Below are positions 51,453 to 60,701 of a stretch of DNA of 64,000 nucleotides, piece after piece; the first letter of the stretch is position 1, and the number at the start of each line of letters is the position of its first letter. Below the pieces are notes generated by a model. That model saw only the letters and a list, made by a program, of their open reading frames with translations. It ran no database searches and was not told where the DNA came from. Location: NCBI GenBank assembly GCA_031410915.1, contig JANNZY010000057.1, forward strand, positions 14,875-78,874, read 5' to 3'. The position numbers and the translations under genes are program-made. This stretch comes from WLMZ01 sp031410915 (GTDB lineage Bacteria; Actinomycetota; Acidimicrobiia; Acidimicrobiales; Ilumatobacteraceae).

Positions 51453-52385
51453 ATGTCGTTTCCCGGCGACGCCTCATCGCAGACCATCCAGCCGTACTCA
51501 GACCTGCCGACACCGGCCATGCCGCCCGAGTTCGGCGCGCCGATTCCGCTCGTCCACTTCGAGCCCACCGACGCGCCGCCCGCCCGCTCCCTGCCCGCCA
51601 TGGTGCCGATCACGCGTCCCAGACGGAGCCACGTCGGGCGATGGGTCGCCGCGCTCCTGGTCCTCAATCTCGTCGCTGCCGGTGTGTATCGCACGTTCAT
51701 CCGTGACGAGGCTTCGCCCGCTTCGGCCACCGGCGTCGTGCCCGTCACAGTGTCGCCGCTCGTCCCCAAACGCCAGCCCGCAGCAGTGACCGATGAGGGG
51801 ACCGACACGGACGTGACCCTGTCGCCCGCCGTGAAGACGCTGGATCCCGAATTGGCTCCGCCACCCGAGCCCGCCGTTGCGTCCGAATCGTGGCCGATCC
51901 CCGCCACGCCTGGCATCGTGCCGAACTCTGCCACGCCGATCGGTGACGGGCAGGCCTACGCGGTTGCGAACGGTCGTTTCACGGTGACGCTGCCCGGCGA
52001 ACCGCAGGCGGACTCGTTCGTCCGCAATGTGCTCGGTGTGGACCTGACCGCGAATGTCTGGGGCCTCCGCGACGTCGCCGGCGACTTCCTGCAGGTGATG
52101 TCGATGGACCTCGTCGGCGATTTCTCCGCAGAGTCGTTCCACGTCGCGTTCGAGTCGATGGTGCAGGACATGCTGACCGAGACCGAAGGCCGCGTCGTGT
52201 ACGACGACGACGTCGCCGTGGCCGGCGGCGTCGGCCGGTTCTTCGCGATCGATTTCCCCGGCGGACGGATCTTCAGTCACACGGTGGCGTTCGGCGCGAC
52301 CGTGGTGGCGATCACAGCGATCAGCCCGAGTCTCGAGCCACCGCAGGCGTTTCGCGAGATCGTCGCCAGCTTCGCCTTCAGCTGA
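51453..52385 (+). CDS. Membrane-anchored protein with unknown C-terminal domain
   Basis: 310 residues from the ATG at 51453. A Pro-rich cytoplasmic start, one membrane helix (WVAALLVLNLVAAGVYRTF), a Pro/Thr/Val-rich linker, and a C-terminal domain of about 150 residues (GQAYAVANGRFTVTLPGEPQ, VYDDDVAVAGGVGRFFAIDFPGGRIFSHTVAF, REIVASFAF). The last part recalls lipoprotein/Tim44-like extracytoplasmic modules, but no family is certain. It follows the previous unknown membrane protein. Confidence 0.72.
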   Translation: MSFPGDASSQTIQPYSDLPTPAMPPEFGAPIPLVHFEPTDAPPARSLPAMVPITRPRRSHVGRWVAALLVLNLVAAGVYRTFIRDEASPASATGVVPVTVSPLVPKRQPAAVTDEGTDTDVTLSPAVKTLDPELAPPPEPAVASESWPIPATPGIVPNSATPIGDGQAYAVANGRFTVTLPGEPQADSFVRNVLGVDLTANVWGLRDVAGDFLQVMSMDLVGDFSAESFHVAFESMVQDMLTETEGRVVYDDDVAVAGGVGRFFAIDFPGGRIFSHTVAFGATVVAITAISPSLEPPQAFREIVASFAFS

Positions 52386-52395
52386 CTGACCCGCC

Positions 52396-52617
52396 TCAGC
52401 CCGCCTGCCTCGGGCGGCGGCCGGGACCGGGACGTCGTTCCGGGTCGGTGGAGGCGGCGCGCCACGCGTCGCTGATGCGACGAACCCGTTGGCGGCCGGC
52501 TTCGAGCACCGACTCGTTGTGCTGCACCCGGCACGCGAGGCATCGGACCGGATCCTGGTGGCCAGGCTCGCAGGTGTGCGTCTCGAAGTCGGGGGGCGGG
52601 GCGTGGTGTGACGGCAT
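52396..52617 (-). CDS. Small Cys/His protein
   Basis: 73 residues from the ATG at 52617: HHAPPPDFETHTCEPGHQDPVRCLACRVQHN gives C-x5-H..CxxC, a possible zinc site, then a basic tail. It ends just before the unknown membrane protein gene and lies 11 bp from the ImmA-like gene, likely in the same transcript. I do not recognise it; it could be a chance frame. Confidence 0.5.
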   Translation of the reverse strand: MPSHHAPPPDFETHTCEPGHQDPVRCLACRVQHNESVLEAGRQRVRRISDAWRAASTDPERRPGPGRRPRQAG

Positions 52618-52628
52618 CGGAGGAACGA

Positions 52629-53150
52629 TCAGTGCGGTGGTTGCTGAAATGGCACAGATGATGTACCCGCGCCCCCCGACGACGAGACCACGCTGCGTAA
52701 CGCCCGTTCGGCGACGTCGCGCGGGACGTCGAACCATTCCGCCACATCGGTCCACTCGACGCAGCCGCCGTCATCGACGACGCGCTGAACCAGCGGCACC
52801 AACATGGCCTGCGGCACGAGCCGGCGCGTGGTCTCGGCGATGACGTACGCCTCTTCCTTGGCCACCAGCGCCGCGGGCGTGGAGTCGCTGAACAGGATGC
52901 TGCGTTCGTCGTGGACGAGTTCGTGGGCCAGCACAGCCCGGCGGTCGACGCGGCCGAGGCGGGCCTCGATCGTGATGCGCCGCCGCCCTCCGCCGAGATC
53001 TTCGATGCACCCGCGGTGACCGGTCAGCAGAGCCCAGGCAAGTTCGATGTGGGGTCGCCGCCGCAGTTCTCCCCACACCCTCCAGCCATCCATGGCCCAC
53101 CACTGTGGCAAAGGGGCGCGCGACAGTTCAGTCGTTCGAGTGCTCGCCAC
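52629..53150 (-). CDS. ImmA/IrrE-type metallopeptidase
   Basis: 173 residues from the GTG at 53150; ATG 53093 is an alternative. The zinc-protease motif HELVHDE sits in VDRRAVLAHELVHDERSIL, after a beta-rich segment, as in COG2856 proteins that cleave repressors. It overlaps the XRE gene upstream by 23 nt. ImmA/IrrE-type proteases paired with an XRE repressor occur in phage, ICE and stress modules. Confidence 0.8.
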   Translation of the reverse strand: MASTRTTELSRAPLPQWWAMDGWRVWGELRRRPHIELAWALLTGHRGCIEDLGGGRRRITIEARLGRVDRRAVLAHELVHDERSILFSDSTPAALVAKEEAYVIAETTRRLVPQAMLVPLVQRVVDDGGCVEWTDVAEWFDVPRDVAERALRSVVSSSGGAGTSSVPFQQPPH

Positions 53151-53625
53151 TCTCCGGTGCGGGCTCCGGACTGCGCCGGGTCTCGCCGGGCGACGCCGGC
53201 AGCACGGCGCCCGCGCCCTCGGCGGCGCGCAGGCGCGAACGGGGATCGCGGAGGTCGTCGACGATGCGGCGAAGTTCGGCGACCTCGCTGTTCAAGCGCT
53301 GCACGTGCTCGCCGAGTTCGGCCACCGTCGCAGCCAGTCCGGTCGGTGCCGACTCGGCCAGGACCGGTTCCTCACCGCGCTCGAGTCGATCGATCGAGTC
53401 CTCGGTCCAGCCGAGGGCGACGCTCGCGTCGGCGCGCGTCGACGGTCGCGGGTTGACGGTGACGAAGTGATCCTTGGCGACGGTCCGGATGCCGCTCTCC
53501 ATCTGTCGCCACTGACCCTCGGAGAACCCGGCGCGGGCGGCGGCCGCTCGACGGCTCAGACGCAATGCCTCACGGCGAGCTTCGATGTGGCGCCCGATCT
53601 GCTCTCGCCATTGCTCCGGTGACAC
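53128..53625 (-). CDS. XRE-family regulator with coiled tail
   Basis: 165 residues from the GTG at 53625. The helix-turn-helix is REALRLSRRAAAARAGFSEGQWRQMESG; a second part with LGWTEDSIDRLERGE and a coiled heptad region (TVAELGEHVQRLNSEVAELRRIVDDLRD) follows. It pairs with the overlapping ImmA-type protease gene, probably as the repressor that the protease removes. Confidence 0.82.
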   Translation of the reverse strand: MSPEQWREQIGRHIEARREALRLSRRAAAARAGFSEGQWRQMESGIRTVAKDHFVTVNPRPSTRADASVALGWTEDSIDRLERGEEPVLAESAPTGLAATVAELGEHVQRLNSEVAELRRIVDDLRDPRSRLRAAEGAGAVLPASPGETRRSPEPAPESGEHSND

Positions 53626-53759
53626 CGGCCCATCATGGAGTGCGCAGTTGTGCGCAGTCAATCGAGGTCGGGCCGGATCGCTGAATCCGCATACGGCGTG
53701 CAAGAGAAGTCGATGTGAAACGCTTGACTTCGAATGCGTCACTACGCAACAGTACACAC

Positions 53760-53993
53760 ATGTCGATCATCAACCCCGATGACCTCGCCCGGGCGATGGA
53801 GCGAGCACCGATGACCGCGACACAGCTTGCCCGCGAAGTCGGCGTGTCGCTGACGTACATCTGCGACATCCGTTCCGGTCGGCGCACGCTGCAGCGCAAC
53901 CCGGCCCTGCGGCGGCGCATCGCGCTGGCATTGGACGTTCCCCAGCACTGGATCGAACAACCCCGCGCCGAGGCGGACACGCTGTCCGTGTAG
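53760..53993 (+). CDS. Small XRE/Cro-type DNA-binding protein
   Basis: 77 residues from the ATG at 53760; a GTG at 53715 adds 15 residues. The fold core is MTATQLAREVGVSLTYICDIRSGRRTL and RRRIALALDVPQHWIE. It diverges from the coiled XRE gene with 134 bp between the starts, giving two opposing DNA-binding proteins over one control region, as in Cro/CI-type switches. Confidence 0.8.
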   Translation: MSIINPDDLARAMERAPMTATQLAREVGVSLTYICDIRSGRRTLQRNPALRRRIALALDVPQHWIEQPRAEADTLSV

Positions 53994-54011
53994 ACCTGGC
54001 AGTCTGTGCCG

Positions 54012-54566
54012 ATGCCGACAGGACCGTCGCTGCGCGACACCGATCCGCTGGGTTGGCTCGCTGCCTGCGAGGAGATCCGCCAGCTGGCCTCGCGCTACGC
54101 CGTCTCACTCGGCCACCGCGACCTCGGCGCGCTTGCCGAGCTGTTCGTCGAGGACGTGCAGGTCGGACGCGAACGGTTCGGACGCGAGGCGCTGGCCGCC
54201 AACTTTGCCGAGCAACTGGCCGACAACCACCGCACCATCTTGCAGGTCACCAACCACGTGATCGACGTGCGTGATGCCGACCATGCATCCGGCGTCGTCG
54301 GCACCCGCGCCGAGATCGAAGCCGGCGACGAGTGGGTGATCCAAGTGATCGAGTACCACGACACCTACGCCCGCCGCGATGGCCATTGGCTGTTCGTGCG
54401 CCGCCGCCATTATCTCTGGTACGGCGCCGACATGCTCCAGCGGCCGAACATGCTCCCAGACGCGAACTGGCCGCTGAGCCAGACCGGCAAGGGCGTCCTG
54501 CCCGAGATCATCCCGTCGTGGAAGGCGTGGATGGAACGCCGTTCGCCGCCGCCCGCTCACGGCTGA
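54012..54566 (+). CDS. SnoaL-like/nuclear-transport-factor-2-fold protein
   Basis: 184 residues, ATG 54012 (GTG 54006 possible). LAACEEIRQLASRYAVSLGHRDLGALAELF is the NTF2-like opening helix, followed by strands with DTYARRDGHWLFVRRRHYLWYG. Members bind small ligands or catalyse dehydration/hydration; function here is unknown. Its 3' end overlaps the convergent methyltransferase gene by 59 bp. Confidence 0.8.
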   Translation: MPTGPSLRDTDPLGWLAACEEIRQLASRYAVSLGHRDLGALAELFVEDVQVGRERFGREALAANFAEQLADNHRTILQVTNHVIDVRDADHASGVVGTRAEIEAGDEWVIQVIEYHDTYARRDGHWLFVRRRHYLWYGADMLQRPNMLPDANWPLSQTGKGVLPEIIPSWKAWMERRSPPPAHG

Positions 54567-55350
54567 CCGCGGCGAACGCAATCGCTGCAGCGTGCCCGAC
54601 ATTCAGTGAATCGACGCCGTCGCGCAGCGGGATTCGAATCCGCTCGGATCGCCGCAGCACCGAGTCGGACAACCCGGGTCCCTCCGCGCCGAGGACGACG
54701 GCTACCCGCTCGTCGGCGCGGCGCGTCAATCCGTGGATCGACGCGGCTGACGCCGCGGGAGTCAACGCAAGGAGGCGAAAGCCGGCTGCGGCGATCCGAT
54801 CCAGATCGGCCGGCCACGTCTCGCAGCGCGCAATCGGCAGAAACAGCACCTCACCCATCGACACGCGCACCGTGCGGCGGTAGAAGGGGTCGTGGCACGC
54901 CGGATCCAGCACGAGTGCGTCGATGCCGAGACCACGCGCGGATCGCGCGATCGCGCCGAGGTTCTCGGAATCGTTCAGGCCCTCGAGCACGGCGATGGTG
55001 TGACTGGCGGCAAGCACGTCGCCCAGCGATGGCGGTGTCAGGCGCTGTGCGGATGCGACGGCACCGCGATGCAGATCGAACCCCGCCACCGCTGCGAGCA
55101 CGTCGCGCTCGGCGACATAGATCGGGCACGCCACGGCCCGCAGGTCGTCGGCCATCCGCTCGTACCGTCGCGGCGTCAGCAGGATCGAACGCAGTGGATA
55201 CGGCGACTGCAGCAGGCGCAGGATCACGTTGACGCCCTCGGCGACGAAGAACTCGTCACCCTCCAACCGGCGGCGGTGGTCCGGATCGCGGAGCCCGATG
55301 TAGTCCGCGATGCGCGCGTCTTCGGCGGCGGTGATCGCAATCGGTTCCAT
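54508..55350 (-). CDS. SpoU/TrmH family RNA 2'-O-methyltransferase
   Basis: 280 residues. An N-terminal RNA-binding lead-in (RRLEGDEFFVAEGVNVILRLLQ) is followed by the trefoil-knot motifs HTIAVLEGLNDSENLGAIARSARGLG, VRVSMGEVLFLPI, VVLGAEGPGLS and IPLRDGVDSLNVGHAAAIAF. It methylates a ribose in rRNA or tRNA; the exact site cannot be read from the sequence. Confidence 0.93.
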   Translation of the reverse strand: MEPIAITAAEDARIADYIGLRDPDHRRRLEGDEFFVAEGVNVILRLLQSPYPLRSILLTPRRYERMADDLRAVACPIYVAERDVLAAVAGFDLHRGAVASAQRLTPPSLGDVLAASHTIAVLEGLNDSENLGAIARSARGLGIDALVLDPACHDPFYRRTVRVSMGEVLFLPIARCETWPADLDRIAAAGFRLLALTPAASAASIHGLTRRADERVAVVLGAEGPGLSDSVLRRSERIRIPLRDGVDSLNVGHAAAIAFAAVSRERAAANGVPSTPSTTG

Positions 55351-55423
55351 GCGTCCAGCAACGTATCGGGCCGGCCTCGGTGGCCGAGGACTCCGGCGGG
55401 GATGCCTGTGGTTAGATCACGTG

Positions 55424-57703
55424 ATGCCCGTCAGCCGTCGCGACGCGATCGTCGTCGCCGTGATCTCCTGCCTGGCCGGGATCGCCGCAGCGTTCGCCCA
55501 CGTGTCGCCGACGGGCAGCCGTGTGATGGACAGCGTCGTCACGTTCGTGTTCGTGGCAGCGGTGTCGTGGTCGGCGGCAACTGCGCCGTGGACGGTCGTC
55601 GCGATCGCGGCCGTGGTCGCCGTGGCGCTGACAGGCGCGTCGGGTTGGACCGTTGTGGCCGCCGCGGGTGCGGTTCTCGCAGTGGTCGTCGGTCTGCTGC
55701 GTGCTCCGTTGCCGACGCTGCGCACGACAGCAGCTGCGTCGGCGTCGCTCGCATCGCTCCACCTCGACGTGAACGCGTTCTTCGGGGCGTCCGCGACCGT
55801 GGCCGGTGCCATGGCGGTCATCGTCGTCGCGTTCGGCATCGGTCGGCGCGAGGATCAGGTGCGCAGGACGGCGCTGTGGGCAGCGCTCGGCACCTTCGTG
55901 TTCGTGGTGCTCTCCGTTGCTGGACTGGCGGTTGCCGGGTTGCAGGCGAAATCGTCGTTGCAGGCCGGCTACGACCACCTGCAGGACGGACTGGACCTGC
56001 TGCGCGACGGTGACACAGCCCTCGCAGCCGAGACGCTGGATCGTGCGGCGGCCGAGATGCGATCCGCAAGCGAGGACCTCGACGCGTTGTGGGCCAAGCC
56101 GGCTGCGCTCGTCCCTGTCGTCGCCCAGCACCGGCGTGCCGCGCTGGACGTGCTCACCGAGGCGAAGTCTGCGGCCACGACAGCGGCGGACGCGCTCGGC
56201 GCCGCGGACATCGATGCCATCCGACTCGCAGGCGGCACCGTCGACGTCGAGGCGCTGGCCGCGCTCGCAGCGCCGTTGGAATCGCTCGACAACGCGGTGG
56301 TCGACATGAGCGCGACGTTGCGTGGCGCGAGTTCACCATGGTTGATCGGTGCGGCGCAGCGTGGTCTGGCCGACGGCGCAGCGGAGGTCGACAAGTCGTT
56401 GGTCCAGGCGACCGCGACCGCCGCCGCGGCGGCACATGTGCCGGCGATGCTCGGTATCGACGAGCCGCGCCGCTATCTCGTCGTGTTCACCACGCCGGCC
56501 CGGGCGCGCGGTCTGTCGGGCACGATGACCAACTACGCCGAGCTCAGCATCACCGACGGCACGATTCGACAGACCGCATTCGGGCGGACGAGCGACCTCG
56601 TCGCGGCCACCGACGCGGGCGACGATCTCGTCCTGGACATCCCGGCCGAGTTGTTCGCGCGCTACGGACGATTCGGTGCGGGCTCGGCGACGGCGCCGGT
56701 CGCCGGACGCTTCTGGTACGCGGTCACGATGATCCCCGACGCGCCGACCGTCGCGTCGATCATGGCCCAGATGTACGCGGCCGGCGGCGGCACAGCACCC
56801 ATAGACGGTGTGTTCTTCCTCGACCCGACCGGCCTCGCGTCGATGCTCGATGTCGCCGGACCGGTCACGGTGCCCGGCCTGGATCAGGAGATCAACGCGG
56901 CGTCGTTGCGCAAGTTCCTGCTCGTCGACCAGTACTCGTTGGACCCCTCGGTGCGCCAGGACGTGGTCGAAGCCGTCGCGGGGGTGTCATTGCAGCAGTT
57001 CCTGTCGGCCACGCTTCCTCCCGCGCGCGACTTCGCGTCGGCGCTCGGGCCGGCCGCGACGGAGGGTCACGTCGTCGCCTGGGCACTGCGTGCGGAAGAG
57101 CAGAGCGTGTTCCGGCTGGCCGGGATGTCCGGCTTCATGCCGTCACCAAACGAAGGTGACACCGACCGCGACGGCCTCGCCGTGGTGACCGACAACCTCG
57201 CCGGCAACGAGATCGACGGCTACCTGTCGCGCACTGTCGACTATGCGGCGACCTTCGACGACGAGTCCGGAGCGGTTGCCGGCGAGGTGACCGTCACCGT
57301 CCGCAACCACGCCCCGTCGAGCGGCGCTTCCGCCACGGTCATCGGCAACGGCATTGGGCTGCCCGACGGCACGAGCCGGACGAACCTGACCGTGTACAGC
57401 CCACTCGACGCGAGCGGTGTGACCGTCGACGGCGTGGCCACCGAGGCGCTTGCCGGTACCCAGGGTGGATGGTCGACGACCACGATCGCGCTGGACCTCG
57501 CACCCGGCGCGGAGCGAACCGTGAGGCTCGAACTGAGCGGCACCCTCGACACCGATCACTACCGGTTCGTGTGGCGGCCGCAGCCGCTCGTCACCCCCGA
57601 TCACCTGACGCTCGATGTCGTCGCGTCGAACCCTGTTGCGTTCGACGGTGTGCTCGACCGCACGAGCGTCGTCGACGCCGACGGGATCGTGCCGCTGCGC
57701 TGA
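55424..57703 (+). CDS. DUF4012-family membrane protein
   Basis: 759 residues from the ATG at 55424. Five or so N-terminal hydrophobic segments precede a long extracytoplasmic part (about 170-759) with ARGLSGTMTNYAELSITDGTI and LRKFLLVDQYSLDP in the DUF4012 style. A TTAGAT sequence 8 nt upstream of the ATG resembles a -10 box, so the transcript may be almost leaderless. The function of the family is unknown; neighbours suggest an envelope role. Confidence 0.83.
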   Translation: MPVSRRDAIVVAVISCLAGIAAAFAHVSPTGSRVMDSVVTFVFVAAVSWSAATAPWTVVAIAAVVAVALTGASGWTVVAAAGAVLAVVVGLLRAPLPTLRTTAAASASLASLHLDVNAFFGASATVAGAMAVIVVAFGIGRREDQVRRTALWAALGTFVFVVLSVAGLAVAGLQAKSSLQAGYDHLQDGLDLLRDGDTALAAETLDRAAAEMRSASEDLDALWAKPAALVPVVAQHRRAALDVLTEAKSAATTAADALGAADIDAIRLAGGTVDVEALAALAAPLESLDNAVVDMSATLRGASSPWLIGAAQRGLADGAAEVDKSLVQATATAAAAAHVPAMLGIDEPRRYLVVFTTPARARGLSGTMTNYAELSITDGTIRQTAFGRTSDLVAATDAGDDLVLDIPAELFARYGRFGAGSATAPVAGRFWYAVTMIPDAPTVASIMAQMYAAGGGTAPIDGVFFLDPTGLASMLDVAGPVTVPGLDQEINAASLRKFLLVDQYSLDPSVRQDVVEAVAGVSLQQFLSATLPPARDFASALGPAATEGHVVAWALRAEEQSVFRLAGMSGFMPSPNEGDTDRDGLAVVTDNLAGNEIDGYLSRTVDYAATFDDESGAVAGEVTVTVRNHAPSSGASATVIGNGIGLPDGTSRTNLTVYSPLDASGVTVDGVATEALAGTQGGWSTTTIALDLAPGAERTVRLELSGTLDTDHYRFVWRPQPLVTPDHLTLDVVASNPVAFDGVLDRTSVVDADGIVPLR

Positions 57704-57723
57704 GCGAGATCTACCATCGCCAG

Positions 57724-58938
57724 GTGGATCATGTCGTGATCGTCGGTGCGTCTCTCGCCGGAGTCCGTGCGGCCGGGGGCCTGCGCGCCGAGGGCTTCGG
57801 TGGCACCGTCACGGTGGTCGGCGCCGAGGCCCATCATCCCTACGATCGCCCGCCGCTGTCGAAGAAGGTGCTGAGTGGCGAGTGGGACGTCGAGCGAATC
57901 GCGCTGACGCGCACCGAGGACTGGACGGCGTTGGAGCTCGACCTCCGCATGGGCGTTCCGGCGGCCGGACTGTCGTTGACCGATCGCGTGGTCGCTCTCG
58001 CCGACGGGTCGACGATCGCGTTCGACGGGCTCGTCATCGCCACTGGTGCGGCGACGCGCCGATTGCCCGGCCAACCCGATGACGCGTCGCTGTTCGAACT
58101 GCGCACGTTGGACGACTCTCTCGCGCTGCGTGCCCGCCTGGCCACCGGTGACCAGCGTGTTGCGATCATCGGTGCCGGGTTCATCGGCTTGGAGGTCGCC
58201 GCCACGGCGCGCACGCTCGGCAACGAGGTCGTCGTGCTCGAGGGCGCGCCAGCGCCACTCATCCGCGGTCTCGGTGCCGAGATGGGCGTCGCAGTGACGG
58301 CGATCCACGCCGACAACGACGTGCCGATCCACTGCGGCGTGAGCGTTGCCGGCATCGAGCGCGACGGCGCGTCGATCGCCATCCGCGTCTCGAACGGCGA
58401 CGATGTCATCTGCGATCTCGCTGTCGTCGGCATCGGCGTCTCGCCCGCCACCGGGTGGCTGGTAGGGAGCGGGCTGGAGCTACGCGACGGGGTGGTGTGC
58501 GACGCGACGCTGAACGCCGGTGAGCCCGGCGTGTACGCCGCGGGCGACATCGCCCGCTGGCCGAACGCTCAGTTCGGCGGCGAGGAGATGCGCGTCGAGC
58601 ATTGGACCAACGCGTCGGAGCAGGGCCTCGTCGTCGCTCGCAACCTGATGGCGGTCGCTCGCGATGACGAGCCGCAGCCGTACTCGGCCGTGCCGTTCTT
58701 CTGGAGCGACCAGTACGGAAAGCGCATCCAGTTCATCGGGCGCGCCGCCGGTGACGACGACGTCCGCATCGTGAAGGGCTCTGTCGAGGAGCGCTCGTTC
58801 CTCGCCGTCTATGGATCGCGCGGTGTCTTCCGTGGCGCGCTCGGACTGTCGATGCCGAAGCCGTTGATGCAGTGCCGCAAGCTGCTCCTCGAGAACCTCT
58901 CGTTCGAGGACGCCGCAACGGCTGCCGCAGCGCTGTGA
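57724..58938 (+). CDS. Ferredoxin-reductase-like FAD/NAD oxidoreductase
   Basis: 404 residues from the GTG at 57724. FAD site HVVIVGASLAGVRAAGGLRAEG, PYDRPPLSKKVL, NAD site VAIIGAGFIGLEVAATARTLG, GVYAAGDIARW and a C-terminal Reductase_C domain (YSAVPFFWSDQYGKRIQFIG). It passes electrons from NADH to a ferredoxin or Rieske protein; the orphan oxygenase at 38601 is a possible but distant partner. Confidence 0.9.
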   Translation: MDHVVIVGASLAGVRAAGGLRAEGFGGTVTVVGAEAHHPYDRPPLSKKVLSGEWDVERIALTRTEDWTALELDLRMGVPAAGLSLTDRVVALADGSTIAFDGLVIATGAATRRLPGQPDDASLFELRTLDDSLALRARLATGDQRVAIIGAGFIGLEVAATARTLGNEVVVLEGAPAPLIRGLGAEMGVAVTAIHADNDVPIHCGVSVAGIERDGASIAIRVSNGDDVICDLAVVGIGVSPATGWLVGSGLELRDGVVCDATLNAGEPGVYAAGDIARWPNAQFGGEEMRVEHWTNASEQGLVVARNLMAVARDDEPQPYSAVPFFWSDQYGKRIQFIGRAAGDDDVRIVKGSVEERSFLAVYGSRGVFRGALGLSMPKPLMQCRKLLLENLSFEDAATAAAAL

Positions 58939-58990
58939 GCTCCCGCTGAGCCGTGAACGCGGTGCCACCGAAGGGAATTAGCATCGTGCC

Positions 58991-60223
58991 ATGACATCTC
59001 ACCTGTCCGACGTCTGGTTCTCCGTCACCCCGCTGCAGGTCGCCAGCGGCAAGGGATGCTGGGTCACCACGACCGACGGCGTCGAGTACCTCGACTTCGC
59101 CGCCGGCATCGCGGTCAACTCCACCGGCCACGCCCATCCGAAGGTCGCGGCCGCGATCGCCGAGCAGGCGACACGGTTCATCCACGCGCAGGTCAACGTG
59201 TACCAGCACGATCTGCTCGAGCCGCTCGCCGCGAAGCTGGCCGAGATCACGCCCGACGGCATCGAGAAGTTCTTCTACGCCAACTCCGGCGCGGAGATCA
59301 CCGAGGCATCGGTCAAGCTCGCCAAGCAGGCGACGCGCCGGCCGAACATCATCGTCTTCAGCGGCAGCTTCCACGGGCGCACGCACATGGCGATGGCGAT
59401 GACCACGTCCAAGACCGGCTACCGCGCCGGCCACACACCGCTGCCCTCCGGCGTGTTCGTCGCACCATTCCCCGATCCGCTCGCGCCGGACCAGGACGCC
59501 GAGGTGGCGTGGGCGCTCAAGGGTCTCGATCATCTGCTGAAGTCGATGACCGCGCCGGACGAGACCGCGGCGATGATCCTCGAACCCGTGCTCGGCGAAG
59601 GCGGCTACATGCCTGCCCCACCCGCGTTCATCACCGGCATCGTGGAGCGCTGCCGCGCCCACGGCATCTTGTTCATCGCCGACGAGGTGCAGAGTGGCTT
59701 CGGCCGCACCGGCGAGATGTTCGCCGTCGACCATTTCGGCGTCCAACCCGACATCATCTGCATGGCCAAGGGCATTGCGTCCGGCTTCCCGTTCTCGGCG
59801 CTCGGCACCACTGAGGCGTTGGACGCGAAGTGGGCCAAGGGAAGCCATGGTGGCACGTACGGCGGCAATGCGATGGGCTGCGCCGCGGCGCTCGCGACGA
59901 TCGAGATCATGAGCGACCCGGCGTTCCTGCAGAACGTGCGCGACCGCGGCCGGCAGCTGACCGACGGATTACGCGAGTTCCAGCGCCACGACGAAGGCAT
60001 CCGCCAGGTGCGCGGTCTGGGCCTGATGGTCGGCATCGAGTTCGACGATGCCGCCCGCGTTGCGGCGATCCAGAAGCACTGCCTGGAGGAGGGCCGGATG
60101 ATCTTGATGAACGCCGGTACATACTCCACGACGCTGCGCTGGATGCCACCGCTCGTCGTCGACGAGCACGAGATCGAGCTCGGCCTGGAAGCGTTCGCTG
60201 CAGCGCTGAAGGCCACCGCCTGA
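58991..60223 (+). CDS. Class III aminotransferase, GABA-transaminase-like
   Basis: 410 residues. FFYANSGAEITEASVKLAKQ, SGSFHGRTHMAMAMT, ILEPVLGEGGYMPAP, FIADEVQSGFGRTGEMF and the PLP lysine in ICMAKGIASGFPFSALG match class III enzymes such as GabT or beta-alanine/ornithine aminotransferases. It is coupled to a MarR regulator gene (TGATG) and precedes a thiolase gene, so the trio probably feeds an amine-derived acid into acetyl-CoA. Confidence 0.9.
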   Translation: MTSHLSDVWFSVTPLQVASGKGCWVTTTDGVEYLDFAAGIAVNSTGHAHPKVAAAIAEQATRFIHAQVNVYQHDLLEPLAAKLAEITPDGIEKFFYANSGAEITEASVKLAKQATRRPNIIVFSGSFHGRTHMAMAMTTSKTGYRAGHTPLPSGVFVAPFPDPLAPDQDAEVAWALKGLDHLLKSMTAPDETAAMILEPVLGEGGYMPAPPAFITGIVERCRAHGILFIADEVQSGFGRTGEMFAVDHFGVQPDIICMAKGIASGFPFSALGTTEALDAKWAKGSHGGTYGGNAMGCAAALATIEIMSDPAFLQNVRDRGRQLTDGLREFQRHDEGIRQVRGLGLMVGIEFDDAARVAAIQKHCLEEGRMILMNAGTYSTTLRWMPPLVVDEHEIELGLEAFAAALKATA

Positions 60224-60663
60224 TGCCTGCGCCGGACCCCGAGCGACTCGCGGTCTGGCGCAACTTCGTGATGGCCCACGCGTTGCTCGAGCGCGCGCTG
60301 ACGACCGCGCTCGAAGACGAGCGCGAGCTGCCGCTGTCGTGGTTCGAGGTCCTCAACGCGCTGCAGGTGGCTGGCGGCAAGGTGCGCGTGATGGACCTCG
60401 CCGAGCATCTCGTGGCCAGTCCGTCGAGCCTGTCACGACAACTGACACGGATGGAGGACGACGGCTACGTACGGCGTGACCGTGGGCGTCCCGACGACCA
60501 GCGCGCCGTCGTGGTCGTGCTGACCCGCGACGGCCGTGACACATGGCGGCGGGCCAACACCACGTATCTCCGTGTGCTGCGCAAGCACTTCACCGGCAAG
60601 CTCGCCGACTCCGATGTGCCCTCGATGGGACGCGTCCTCGGCAAGGTGCTCGACACGCTCTGA
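60223..60663 (+). CDS. MarR family transcriptional regulator
   Basis: 146 residues. The winged helix is KVRVMDLAEHLVASPSSLSRQLTRMEDDGYVRRDRGRPDDQRA, between long dimer helices. Its ATG shares a nucleotide with the aminotransferase stop. It probably controls the operon itself or the thiolase next door in response to an aromatic or acidic ligand. Confidence 0.9.
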   Translation: MPAPDPERLAVWRNFVMAHALLERALTTALEDERELPLSWFEVLNALQVAGGKVRVMDLAEHLVASPSSLSRQLTRMEDDGYVRRDRGRPDDQRAVVVVLTRDGRDTWRRANTTYLRVLRKHFTGKLADSDVPSMGRVLGKVLDTL

Positions 60664-60701
60664 TTGGCCCCCGGGGACCCGCGCCGAACAGAATCAGCGC
60701 C

